Of a DNA stretch of 15,854 nt, positions 8,597 to 15,854 are shown in pieces (position 1 is the first letter of the stretch; the number at the start of each line of letters is the position of its first letter). Location: NCBI GenBank assembly GCA_027084145.1, contig JALWLM010000265.1, positions 1 through 15,854 on the forward strand, written 5' to 3'. The notes under the pieces are model-generated. The model worked only from the letters and a program-made list of their open reading frames with translations. It ran no database searches and was not told where the DNA came from. The translations under genes and the position numbers were made by a program. The DNA is from Crocinitomicaceae bacterium (GTDB taxonomy: Bacteria > Bacteroidota > Bacteroidia > Flavobacteriales_D > Crocinitomicaceae).

Positions 8597-8923
8597 TTAT
8601 GCTCTAATTTGTAAAATCTCCTGAGATGATAAAATCGGTAATATATCTTCACTTTTCGGATTTTGAATAGTTTGAGGGAAGTCAAGTGTGTATATAATTA
8701 AATTTTCATTTACTTGAACAACTTCTAAACAATCTTCATAATTAAATAATGGATTATAGGCTAAATATAACCCCAACAATTGGTTTAATTCTGCGTGAGA
8801 GATAATAAAACGTATAGGAAATCTCAACATTCCCTCTTGTACTTCTGCAAATAATATTACATCATCATTGTTGCTTTCAAACTGAATTCTATTAATTACA
8901 ATGTTATTAAATTCTTTTCTCAT
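8597..8923 (-). CDS. Hypothetical protein (108 aa), unknown function
   Basis: Not recognised. A soluble-looking acidic protein without signal peptide or membrane segment. The N-terminal half alternates hydrophobic and polar residues (NIVINRIQF, DVILFAEV, LRFPIRFII), suggesting a beta-sheet, followed by a helical stretch (HAELNQLLGLYLAY) and another beta pair (CLEVVQVNENLIIYTLDF). It looks like a genuine gene because the composition is protein-like, it starts with ATG and fits the gap between its neighbours. A near-consensus -7 box (GATATTTG, 8948-8955) lies 24 bp upstream of the ATG. The next gene, a lipoprotein, begins 85 bp downstream. Confidence 0.7.
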   Translation of the reverse strand: MRKEFNNIVINRIQFESNNDDVILFAEVQEGMLRFPIRFIISHAELNQLLGLYLAYNPLFNYEDCLEVVQVNENLIIYTLDFPQTIQNPKSEDILPILSSQEILQIRA

Positions 8924-8962
8924 GACATTTGTTTTTTAATTACATTACAAATATCACATATC

Positions 8963-8985
8963 AGAACGTAATCATTTTACGTTCT
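8963..8985 (-). terminator. Stem-loop after the large T9SS protein gene, possible terminator or mRNA 3' structure
   Basis: Perfect 9-bp arms AGAACGTAA (8963-8971) and TTACGTTCT (8977-8985) with a 5-nt loop, about 19 nt downstream of the stop codon of the 1288-aa gene and 40 nt upstream of the next ATG. There is no T-run after the stem, so it is not a classic intrinsic terminator. It may instead define a 3' end, or be a protein-binding palindrome in front of the 108-aa gene. Confidence 0.4.
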
Positions 8986-9003
8986 ACTAAACAGCTGATT
9001 TAT

Positions 9004-12000
9004 TTAACGAAGCAAATGGACATGCCCTACATATTGTTCTTCCTCTCCATCCATAGAAGTAACGCGAAGTTTCCATACGTAAGTACCATCTTGGCAAAGA
9101 GCCCCGCCATAAGTTCCATCCCAACCGATATGGGAATCATAAGACTCAAAAATTAATTCTCCCCAACGATTAAAAATTAGAAGTTGAAATGATTGAACAT
9201 TATTAACAATAATTCGAAATACATTGTTATGCTCATCTCCATCCGGAGTAAAGGTGTTAGGAGCAAAAATCAATGGTTTGTAAACAACCCTCACCGTGTC
9301 TGATGCCTTACATCCATTATTATCTGTAAAAATTACCGTATAAGTGAAATTTTCATCGGGTTTAGCCATTGGATTAGAACAATCTGTACAGCTCAAATAA
9401 TAAGGCGGCATCCAATCAAAAGTTCCTTTTCCATTCCCAAAGGCGATTAATTGTACCGGTTCACCATAAAAAGCCTCCACTTCATTATCAGTAACAACGG
9501 ATGGTTTAGGAAATAAATCAACAAAAACACTCGCTACATCCACACACCCAAACATATCTGTTACTGTCACTTGATAATTTGTAGGTATTGTTGGTGTTAC
9601 GATAATTGTATCTTCATTAGGATTATTTATGGATTCTTCCGGTGTCCAATGATAATGAAGTCCTCCCGAAGCTCTTAACATAACACTTTCCCCTGGACAT
9701 ATAATCGTATCTGAAAAAGCTTCTGCATTGGGGAACTTAACATCAACAAAAACACTATCGGTTACTGTTCCGCAAATATTTGTGAAATCACAATAGTACC
9801 ACACATCATTCGGAGGGTTTACTGTTACCGTGTTTCCCGTTGTCGTTGAAATATAATAATTTGGAGACCATGAATAACTTGTGGCTCCTGAAACAATAAT
9901 CTCTGTACCGGTTCCTGCACATTGTATTAAAGTATCCGGAATAACAGGAGAAGGAGGCGTATAAAAAACATCTACAAAAACAGAGTCGTTAATAACACAT
10001 CCATCCGGTGTAATTATTTCAACGTAGTACATGATATCTTGTGTAGGCGTACATAATGGGGTGGAAATATTAGGATTACTCAAAAATGTAGCCGGTGTCC
10101 ATGAGTAAGAGGCTCCTCCCGTAGCGATTAAATTAACACTATTTCCTATACAGACATCTTGATCATCAGACACCGTATAGTTTACATCATATACAGGTAA
10201 TGTGACTTGTAAAGTATCTGCTCCACAAGTATCTGACACAATAACCGTAAAAGTTGTTGTCTGTGAAATAGTAGCAATAGGATTTGAAATGGTAGGATCG
10301 CTAAGTCCTTGAGTGGGTGACCATTGGTAAAACATTCCTCCTGATGCCTCTAATTGATACGGAACATTCGGACAAATTGTATCCGAAGGTTGTATGACAT
10401 TTCCAGTAAACAATAGTATCTCTACGGGAAATGTTAATGTATCGGGAGTATAACACCCATTTGTATCTGATACAATCAACGTTACCATATAATTACCCGG
10501 ACCGGGATAAACATGAGTTGGGTTTATATCCGTTGAAGTATTTCCATCTCCGAAATCCCAGAAAAAATGATTCCCGTTGGAACTGTTATTCGAAAATACA
10601 ACAGGATTCGGGTAACAAACTGTCGGGCTCGGATCTGATACTACAGCTTCAATATAACTTAATTCAAATTTGAATGCTGCAAGGTTACAGTTTGATGAAT
10701 TATTGGTAGGACCATAAACTCCCGGCGTTGTTGTAAAACCATTAGAATTACCTCCACAAGCAGCACAAACCGCATGGTAAATACGTCCTCCTTTATCGAA
10801 ACGGCTTGTTCCTCCATCCACGTGATTAGGACTATTGGTTATCCCCCCCATAAAAGTCCCGTATCTCAAACTTGAAGCGTCTTGCCCTAATACAGCAATA
10901 TAAAAATTACTTCCGTTCGTTGTCGTTTGATATGCCCCGGAAGTTACAGGAAATCCATTTGTTGTGGAATGTACAGCTTGACTTACAGCTGGATTGGTGT
11001 TTAATTGCCCTCCCCAACCGGCAACATATATTTCTCCACAATCTGAAACTAAAAAAGCAGTAGGAGATATCTCAACATGTCCAATTCCTGCACCAAACAT
11101 TGTTTTCCATAACTGTGTGCCTAAATCAGAACTGTATTTATGAATAAATTGACCTGCATTTGCTACCCCATATAATCCTGAAGTAATTCCTAAATCCGAT
11201 TCTGTTTGTCCAAAAACATAAATGTCTCCATTAAGATCCGATTGCACAAAATAACTTTGATCATATTCATTTGCTCCGATATATGTTCCTGAAACAATCG
11301 CTCCTGTTGTACTATTGATTTGAACTAAATATCCGTCTCTATCTCCTCCAAAGGACGGTTGAAAACCATTGTTAATAGGCAAATTATTAGATTCTGTACC
11401 TCCTGAAACATAAATATTTCCATTAGCTCCGATACAGATAGAATTCCCCGTATCATCCATATCTCCTCCAAAATATCTTGACCATGTCAGCTGATTTAAT
11501 GCAATCGGCATTTTTACGATAACGGCATCCTGCCCCCACGCCAATCCCGGAAGACCCGCTGTAGTTGGGAAATTTGTAGATTGCGTTACCGATGAAATAT
11601 AAACACTCCCCATATTATCGACAATAATTTCTCCTCGAAATTGATCTCCATAATTGTATTTTAAATTGGAAACGTTCATCCCATCATTCCCTGATCCTCC
11701 CAAATAAGTCGAACCTAGTAATGTAGAACCGTCTGCACTTAATCTTGCTATAAAAATATCTGTTCCTGATGAAAACCCAATCCCATTGGATGATCCCGCC
11801 ATGGAAGGACCTCCTCCAAAAGTATTGTCATAAGAAGAGGAAAGCATAGGAAAATTAGATGAAGAGGTTACTCCGAATACAAATAATTCATTATTTGTTG
11901 AACAAATCATACTATTAGGCATTTCCTCTCCATTACCTCCTAAAAAAGTAGAAAACATCAACCCGCTTCCATCTGATGTGAATTTAGAAATACCAATATC

Positions 12001-12870
12001 TACATTTCCATTATTAAATGACGCATCAAAAACTCCTGTCGTCAGTGGATATCCGGGACCAAAAACAATTCCTCCTGCTATTAAATTTTGGTTATAATCA
12101 GGTGTTGCGGAAGTTCCCCAATTATCAGATGTTGCTCCTGTGAAAGTAGAAAAGGTCAGCACCGGATCAATGAATAAAATCTCATTTATCTGATATCCTT
12201 TTGGAAAAACAAATGATAATACATCTCCTGTCAAGGCATATTCTATTTCAACTTCTTTTTTTCTTCCATTAGATGAGATTGTCCATGCTTTAGGTTGACT
12301 TTGAATGATTTCACCGAAACGATGTTTTATAATAAGTTGCCCTTTATCATCCAAAAATACATCGTTTTGCCCTGTGAATTTAATTTTAATATCTGAAGGA
12401 TTGCCTTTATTTGGATAAACTTGAAAAGAGTATTCAAATGCGTTCCCTGTTGTTAAAATTAAATCTACTCCATTATAAAAATTTTCTTTTTTAACTTTTG
12501 AATAACTATGTACTTTGGATTGCCATTTCTTTTGATCTAAACCTAAAATATAATTACGATAAAAAGGTGATTTCCCTTCTTCTCTGACAACGAACTCTTC
12601 ATTTGCTTCAATAAATTCTGCAGAGATAACATGCGCATTATATGCTTGTTCTAAAGAGTGTTCACCGTCATGCGAATGTCTATATTTTTGATCTGCATTA
12701 TGTAAATAAAATAAGAAACGGTGCTTTTCAATATAAAATTCTCCTAATTGTAAATCCATTTTATATTCTATCCGTCCATCCCATTGCCCTTGGTTTTTAT
12801 GCATCCACAACTCTTGGGAAATTAAATTTTCCATAGAAAAAAGAAATGCTATAAAAACAAAAAACTTCAT
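9004..12870 (-). CDS. Large secreted/surface protein with SBBP propeller, PKD and Ig-like repeats and type B T9SS sorting domain
   Basis: A 1288-aa exported protein. Residues 1-18 are a signal peptide. About 20-230 match the N-terminal ectodomain of Bacteroidota SBBP proteins, opening with WMHKNQGQWDGRIEYK. About 250-735 hold SBBP-type beta-propeller blades (FLGGNGEEMPNS, YLGGSGNDG, YFGGDMDDTGNSI) and the hallmark AVCAACGG. About 740-810 are a PKD domain (FFWDFGDGNTSTDINPTHVY). Five Ig-like repeats follow with a period near 75 aa (starting about 817, 895, 970, 1045, 1120), each with a Y/F-x-W-x-P core such as ASYSWTP, TSYSWSP or LHYHWTP. About 1198-1288 are the gliding-motility-associated C-terminal domain (FAPNTFTPDGDEHNN, FNRWGELIFES, GWDGTYGG, DGTYVWKL), a type B signal for the type IX secretion system. 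Likely a surface-anchored or released adhesin-like protein; its ligand is unknown. It has its own 88-bp upstream gap containing a weak -7 like TATCTTTA. Confidence 0.93.
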   Translation of the reverse strand: MKFFVFIAFLFSMENLISQELWMHKNQGQWDGRIEYKMDLQLGEFYIEKHRFLFYLHNADQKYRHSHDGEHSLEQAYNAHVISAEFIEANEEFVVREEGKSPFYRNYILGLDQKKWQSKVHSYSKVKKENFYNGVDLILTTGNAFEYSFQVYPNKGNPSDIKIKFTGQNDVFLDDKGQLIIKHRFGEIIQSQPKAWTISSNGRKKEVEIEYALTGDVLSFVFPKGYQINEILFIDPVLTFSTFTGATSDNWGTSATPDYNQNLIAGGIVFGPGYPLTTGVFDASFNNGNVDIGISKFTSDGSGLMFSTFLGGNGEEMPNSMICSTNNELFVFGVTSSSNFPMLSSSYDNTFGGGPSMAGSSNGIGFSSGTDIFIARLSADGSTLLGSTYLGGSGNDGMNVSNLKYNYGDQFRGEIIVDNMGSVYISSVTQSTNFPTTAGLPGLAWGQDAVIVKMPIALNQLTWSRYFGGDMDDTGNSICIGANGNIYVSGGTESNNLPINNGFQPSFGGDRDGYLVQINSTTGAIVSGTYIGANEYDQSYFVQSDLNGDIYVFGQTESDLGITSGLYGVANAGQFIHKYSSDLGTQLWKTMFGAGIGHVEISPTAFLVSDCGEIYVAGWGGQLNTNPAVSQAVHSTTNGFPVTSGAYQTTTNGSNFYIAVLGQDASSLRYGTFMGGITNSPNHVDGGTSRFDKGGRIYHAVCAACGGNSNGFTTTPGVYGPTNNSSNCNLAAFKFELSYIEAVVSDPSPTVCYPNPVVFSNNSSNGNHFFWDFGDGNTSTDINPTHVYPGPGNYMVTLIVSDTNGCYTPDTLTFPVEILLFTGNVIQPSDTICPNVPYQLEASGGMFYQWSPTQGLSDPTISNPIATISQTTTFTVIVSDTCGADTLQVTLPVYDVNYTVSDDQDVCIGNSVNLIATGGASYSWTPATFLSNPNISTPLCTPTQDIMYYVEIITPDGCVINDSVFVDVFYTPPSPVIPDTLIQCAGTGTEIIVSGATSYSWSPNYYISTTTGNTVTVNPPNDVWYYCDFTNICGTVTDSVFVDVKFPNAEAFSDTIICPGESVMLRASGGLHYHWTPEESINNPNEDTIIVTPTIPTNYQVTVTDMFGCVDVASVFVDLFPKPSVVTDNEVEAFYGEPVQLIAFGNGKGTFDWMPPYYLSCTDCSNPMAKPDENFTYTVIFTDNNGCKASDTVRVVYKPLIFAPNTFTPDGDEHNNVFRIIVNNVQSFQLLIFNRWGELIFESYDSHIGWDGTYGGALCQDGTYVWKLRVTSMDGEEEQYVGHVHLLR

Positions 12871-12958
12871 TATCTTATTTTGAATTATCTTATAAAGATA
12901 ACGTAAGTTTTTTGAAAAAGTTGACTGTCAGTTAAATATAAACTTTGAGGAACTTTAA

Positions 12959-15198
12959 TTAATCTGTATATAGACGTGGCAATCGAGATGAAAATCCCGT
13001 AACGACTTCATAAGTAATCGTATTCATTTGTTTCGCTAAAGCTAAAACAGATTGATTTTGACCTATAATTTCGACCTTTTGACCTTTTTTTACATCAGAT
13101 AAACCGGATATATCCACCATAATCATATCCATGCATACATTTCCAACTGTCGGGCAAAAAACGTTATCGATAAAAACACCTCCAGCCCCATTACTTAAAC
13201 ACCTTCTAAAACCGTCTGCATATCCTACGGGAATAATCGCAATTTGCATTTCTTTCTCCGCAATGAAACTTCGTCCATATCCGATACTTTCTCCTTTTTT
13301 CACTTTTTTAACTTGCGAAATTTGACTGTACCATCCTATTGCTTGCCTTAAAAAAGAATTTTCAATTATTCCGTACATTCCTATCCCTAAACGCACCATA
13401 TCCATTTGATACTCAGGATAATTAATCACACCTTCGGAATTAAGTATATGTCGAATCGGTTTTTCTTCCAAATTTTGCATTAAGAGATTTGACATCTTTT
13501 CAAACTTCTGAAATTGTAAATGTGTGAATTCTGAAGACTCATTATCGCTCTCTGCCAAATGTGAGTAAATTGTCTTTACTTGAACTTCAGGCTGCGCCTT
13601 TAAAACAGATAATAAAGCAAAGATATCTTCTTCTTCAAAACCTAATCGTTTCATTCCTGTTTCCAATTTTAAATGAATCGGAAAATTGATTTTATGTTCA
13701 TCAATCAATACTCTGATAAAAGCATTCAATTGCTCTAAATCATAAATTGCCGGCTCTAAATTATAATTGACACAATCTTCAAATCCACTTTCCTCTGTAT
13801 TCATTATCAAAATTGGAAGTTGTACACCATTTTTTCTCAATTCGATTCCTTCTTCTACATAAGCAACTCCAAGATAATTGACTCCTATTTCTTGTAAAAA
13901 AGGTCCTATTACTTGAGCATCGGCACCATAAGACGAAGCTTTAACCATACAAAGCAATTGAGTTTCTCGTTTAATTTGTTGCCGGAACCAATGAATATTG
14001 TGTCTAATATCCTTTAAATTAAATTCCAGATAAGTCTGATGCTTTGTTTTGTGAAGTAAACGAAGCCACTCCTTTGCATCTTGATGCTCTCCTTTTATTA
14101 AAATAGAACTATTTTTCAGGTTGTTTATTTTTTCTTTATCCGGGTGAACAAACACGCTAATCGGCTCAAATTTTTCAATTTCAGACAAAAGTTCTTTATC
14201 CGGTTGATTTGATAATAATAAAACCCTCTTTTTCCCTTTTGAGTTCTGTAATTGATAAGAAAGTGAGTAAGACAACGTTTCTACATCCAATCGATAAGTG
14301 TCGTTAATAATGTCGTTCCCTCTCTGTCCCTTGAAATTTTCCAGCCGATTTGCTATTGATGGAAGCAAATGCAATTGTTGCTGTATTTCCTGCTGAGATA
14401 CCCCTAATCTTTTTGCAACAGCAATACATAGGGCTACATTTTGACGACTAATTGCATCTTTTAAATGAAAATCAAATCCAAAAAGTTCATTTTCAGTATC
14501 TATCAGAATTCCATTTTCATATTCATTTCCTATCTCTATTGTTTTTGGGTAAAAAAATGTTACCCCTTCAAAAAGAATCAATTTCTCTTGTAAATGTTCA
14601 TCTCTTGATAGAAACCATTCTCTATGTACTTTTCCGAAAGAAGTCAAAACACCTAAAGTTGGTCGTATCATTTTTTTCTTTTCTCTCATTTCACCAACTC
14701 CAACCTCAATAATAGCAACGGTCGTTTTATCCGTTATTTCCAATAATGATAACGCTATTCCCAATCGAGAATTATAGCTTTTCGGACTACGAGTAACCCG
14801 ATGATTTTTCTCTAATAAATGAGACAGCCATTCTTTTACAATTGTTTTACCATAGCTACCTGTAATTCCTATAACGGGAATTTCAAATCGATGACGATGA
14901 AATTTTGCTAATTCACAAAGCGCATCTAATCCATTCGAAACAACAATTCCTTTTGCTCCATCCAATTTTTCTATACGCTTTTTTTTGTTACAACAAAATG
15001 GCGAACTCCTTTTTGATATGCTTCATCAATATAATCATGTCCATCTCTAAACGTCCCCTCTATAGCAAAAAACAATACATTTTTGCCGGAAATTATTCTC
15101 CTTGTATCATAAGCAATCGCTATGATTTCATCTTGACATTCATCTTTCTCTCCTGTCAAAATTTCTTTTATCAATCCGTATGTATAGTCTAATTTCAA
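12959..15198 (-). CDS. murF: Bifunctional UDP-MurNAc-tripeptide:D-Ala-D-Ala ligase / alanine racemase, interrupted by a frameshift
   Basis: A fusion typical of Bacteroidota: an N-terminal MurF-type ligase adding D-Ala-D-Ala to UDP-MurNAc-tripeptide and a C-terminal PLP alanine racemase supplying D-Ala. It is read in two frames. The first 75 codons (15198-14971, MKLDYTYGLIKEI to GVRHFVVTKK) end at TAG at 14973-14971. The rest continues in the -1 frame (KRIEKLDGAKGIVV onward) to 12959. Joined at the A-run (14979-14986) it gives about 746 aa, shorter than the roughly 810-830 usual. The P-loop is GITGSYGKT. The ligase C-terminal part is short and its nucleotide motif reads NDTYRLDVETL rather than the usual Y-N-x-(N/D)-P/L form. 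The racemase half looks intact: PLP lysine in MVKASSYG, IGYGRSF, GYADGF and GNVCMDMIMVD. The start is TTG at 15198, overlapping the tdk stop by 4 bp; no ATG lies between it and the upstream in-frame stop. Sequencing error, real mutation and recoding are all open. Confidence 0.85.
14979..14986 (-). other. Homopolymer A8 slip site and frame junction in murF-alr
   Basis: The coding strand reads ACA AAA AAA AGC in the upstream frame and then meets TAG two codons later. The overlapping A AAA AAA is a canonical -1 slippery heptamer; a -1 shift there gives AAG CGT ATA GAA (KRIE) and joins the racemase-containing frame. Equally, one A missing from an original run of nine gives the same junction. No strong stimulatory stem-loop or pseudoknot is visible just downstream. 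Confidence 0.7.
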
Positions 15199-15770
15199 TG
15201 GTTTTCTTTTTGATAACAGCTACGGCATAAAGGCTTGTATTCTTCTTTTGCCCCCAATAATACTTGTTCTTCTTCAGGAACAGTCCGATGTGAAAACTGT
15301 GCTAATTCTCCACAATGAACACAAATTGCATGAACTTTTGAAATATACTCCGCAATACTCAATAAGAAAGGCATAGGTCCAAAAGGTTCTCCCTTAAAAT
15401 CCATATCTAATCCTGCTACAATCACTCTTACTCCTTTATTAGCCAATTCATCCGCAACATCAATAATATCTCGATCAAAAAACTGAGTTTCATCAATCGC
15501 TACAACTCTTTCTCCTTCCCATTTATTCAATATATCCTTTGCCTTCTCAACAGGTATGGCTTCAAAACTCGTCCCTTGATGACTAACCACATTTTCTTTG
15601 TGATAACGCTGATCCACTGTAGGCTTTACCAGTAAAATTTTTTGGTTGGCAAATTCCGCTCTTTTTAAACGTCTAATCAGTTCTTCTGTTTTCCCTGAAA
15701 ACATGGAACCACAGATAACTTCAATCCATCCTTTTTGTTTTACTTCATCCGGAAAATGTTCTAAAAACAT
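15195..15770 (-). CDS. tdk: Thymidine kinase (type II, TK1-like)
   Basis: Phosphorylates thymidine with ATP in the pyrimidine salvage pathway (cytosol). The N-terminal MFLEHF...GWIEVICGSMFSGKT carries the Walker A motif (residues 21-28). The DETQFF segment (93-98) is the Walker B/catalytic region with Glu94 as base (normally DEAQFF). GLDMDFKGEPFGPM is the thymidine-proximal stretch, and the zinc-binding cysteines appear as CVHCG and CRSCY near the end. Length 191 aa is typical of the Bacteroidota enzyme. ATG start at 15770. The stop TGA (15197-15195) overlaps the TTG start of murF-alr, suggesting translational coupling and one transcript. Confidence 0.97.
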   Translation of the reverse strand: MFLEHFPDEVKQKGWIEVICGSMFSGKTEELIRRLKRAEFANQKILLVKPTVDQRYHKENVVSHQGTSFEAIPVEKAKDILNKWEGERVVAIDETQFFDRDIIDVADELANKGVRVIVAGLDMDFKGEPFGPMPFLLSIAEYISKVHAICVHCGELAQFSHRTVPEEEQVLLGAKEEYKPLCRSCYQKENH

Positions 15771-15853
15771 AAGTCTTTTAATTTATTAACATCTTCGTTG
15801 GGAATATCTATTTCACTGTATAATTTAGAAAATACAAAATTTAAGACTAATAC
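15761..15853 (-). CDS. C-terminal end of an unidentified gene overlapping tdk (partial)
   Basis: Minus-strand frame open from the window edge for 30 codons to a TAG at 15763-15761, overlapping the first 10 bp of tdk. The encoded end is VLVLNFVFSK followed by LYSEIDIPNEDVNKLKDLCF. It looks like a real protein tail with hydrophobic then charged helical character, and the overlap with tdk is typical of co-transcribed genes in the same direction. The other two minus-strand frames here contain early stops. Too short to name; it could be chance. Confidence 0.45.
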   Translation of the reverse strand, partial: VLVLNFVFSKLYSEIDIPNEDVNKLKDLCF

Positions 15854-15854
15854 A

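Noticed and set aside
12885..12901. 7-bp AT-only-biased inverted repeat TTATCTT/AAGATAA upstream of the large surface-protein gene
   Set aside because: Short and AT-rich, expected by chance at this composition; no regulator nearby.
12921..12935. Imperfect palindrome TTGACTGTCAGTTAA after murF-alr
   Set aside because: One mismatch, tiny loop if folded as RNA and no convincing T-run; too weak for a terminator or operator call.
14963..14965. TTG at 14965 as independent start of a separate racemase-containing gene
   Set aside because: Homology to MurF continues upstream of this codon in the same frame (KRIEK) and then in the other frame, so it is an internal codon of one gene.
14905..14986. Long-range pairing of AAAGCG at the slip site with CGCTTT about 60 nt downstream as a frameshift stimulator
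   Set aside because: Only 6 bp, overlaps the slippery run itself, and spacing does not fit known stimulatory structures.
14905..15192. 95-codon plus-strand open frame across the murF frameshift
   Set aside because: Antisense to murF, Phe/Ile-rich translation typical of reverse-complement AT-rich coding DNA; it does not explain the frameshift.

Overview
The window is AT-rich DNA from a member of the Bacteroidota, most likely a flavobacterium-like lineage. Three things point there: a large secreted protein ending in a type B gliding/T9SS sorting domain (CHU_C type), a MurF-alanine racemase fusion gene (an arrangement typical of this phylum), and -7 elements of the phylum type TAnnTTTG with few Shine-Dalgarno-like sites. 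All calls are from reading the sequence; no database search was possible.

Layout. Positions 1-163 hold no gene I can support. Positions 164-6633 (minus strand) are one compact operon transcribed in the order tetR-type regulator, TolC-type outer-membrane channel, lipoprotein membrane-fusion adaptor, RND inner-membrane pump: a complete tripartite efflux system with 3-4 bp gaps or overlaps. A perfect 11-bp inverted repeat lies between the regulator and the divergent gene for ribonuclease HI (6696-7160, the only plus-strand gene) and is the likely operator. Convergent to rnhA lies a minus-strand group: a 108-aa unknown protein (8597-8923), an unknown lipoprotein (7876-8511) and a CTP-synthase glutaminase-like protein that lacks its catalytic triad (7168-7860).

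Upstream of these, 9004-12870 encodes a 1288-residue surface or secreted protein (N-terminal Bacteroidota ectodomain, SBBP-type propeller, PKD domain, five Ig-like repeats, type B sorting domain). A stem-loop sits just after its stop. Positions 12959-15770 hold cell-wall and nucleotide-salvage housekeeping genes: tdk, then the murF-alr fusion, overlapping by 4 bp. The very end (15761-15853) looks like the C-terminus of another gene overlapping tdk.

The most notable observation is that murF-alr is out of frame at a run of eight A residues (coding strand), with protein homology continuing on both sides. This is a sequencing or assembly indel, a real recent mutation, or recoding by slippage on A AAA AAA. 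I see no mobile element, CRISPR array, tRNA or rRNA, and no clearly new multi-gene defence or metabolic system.
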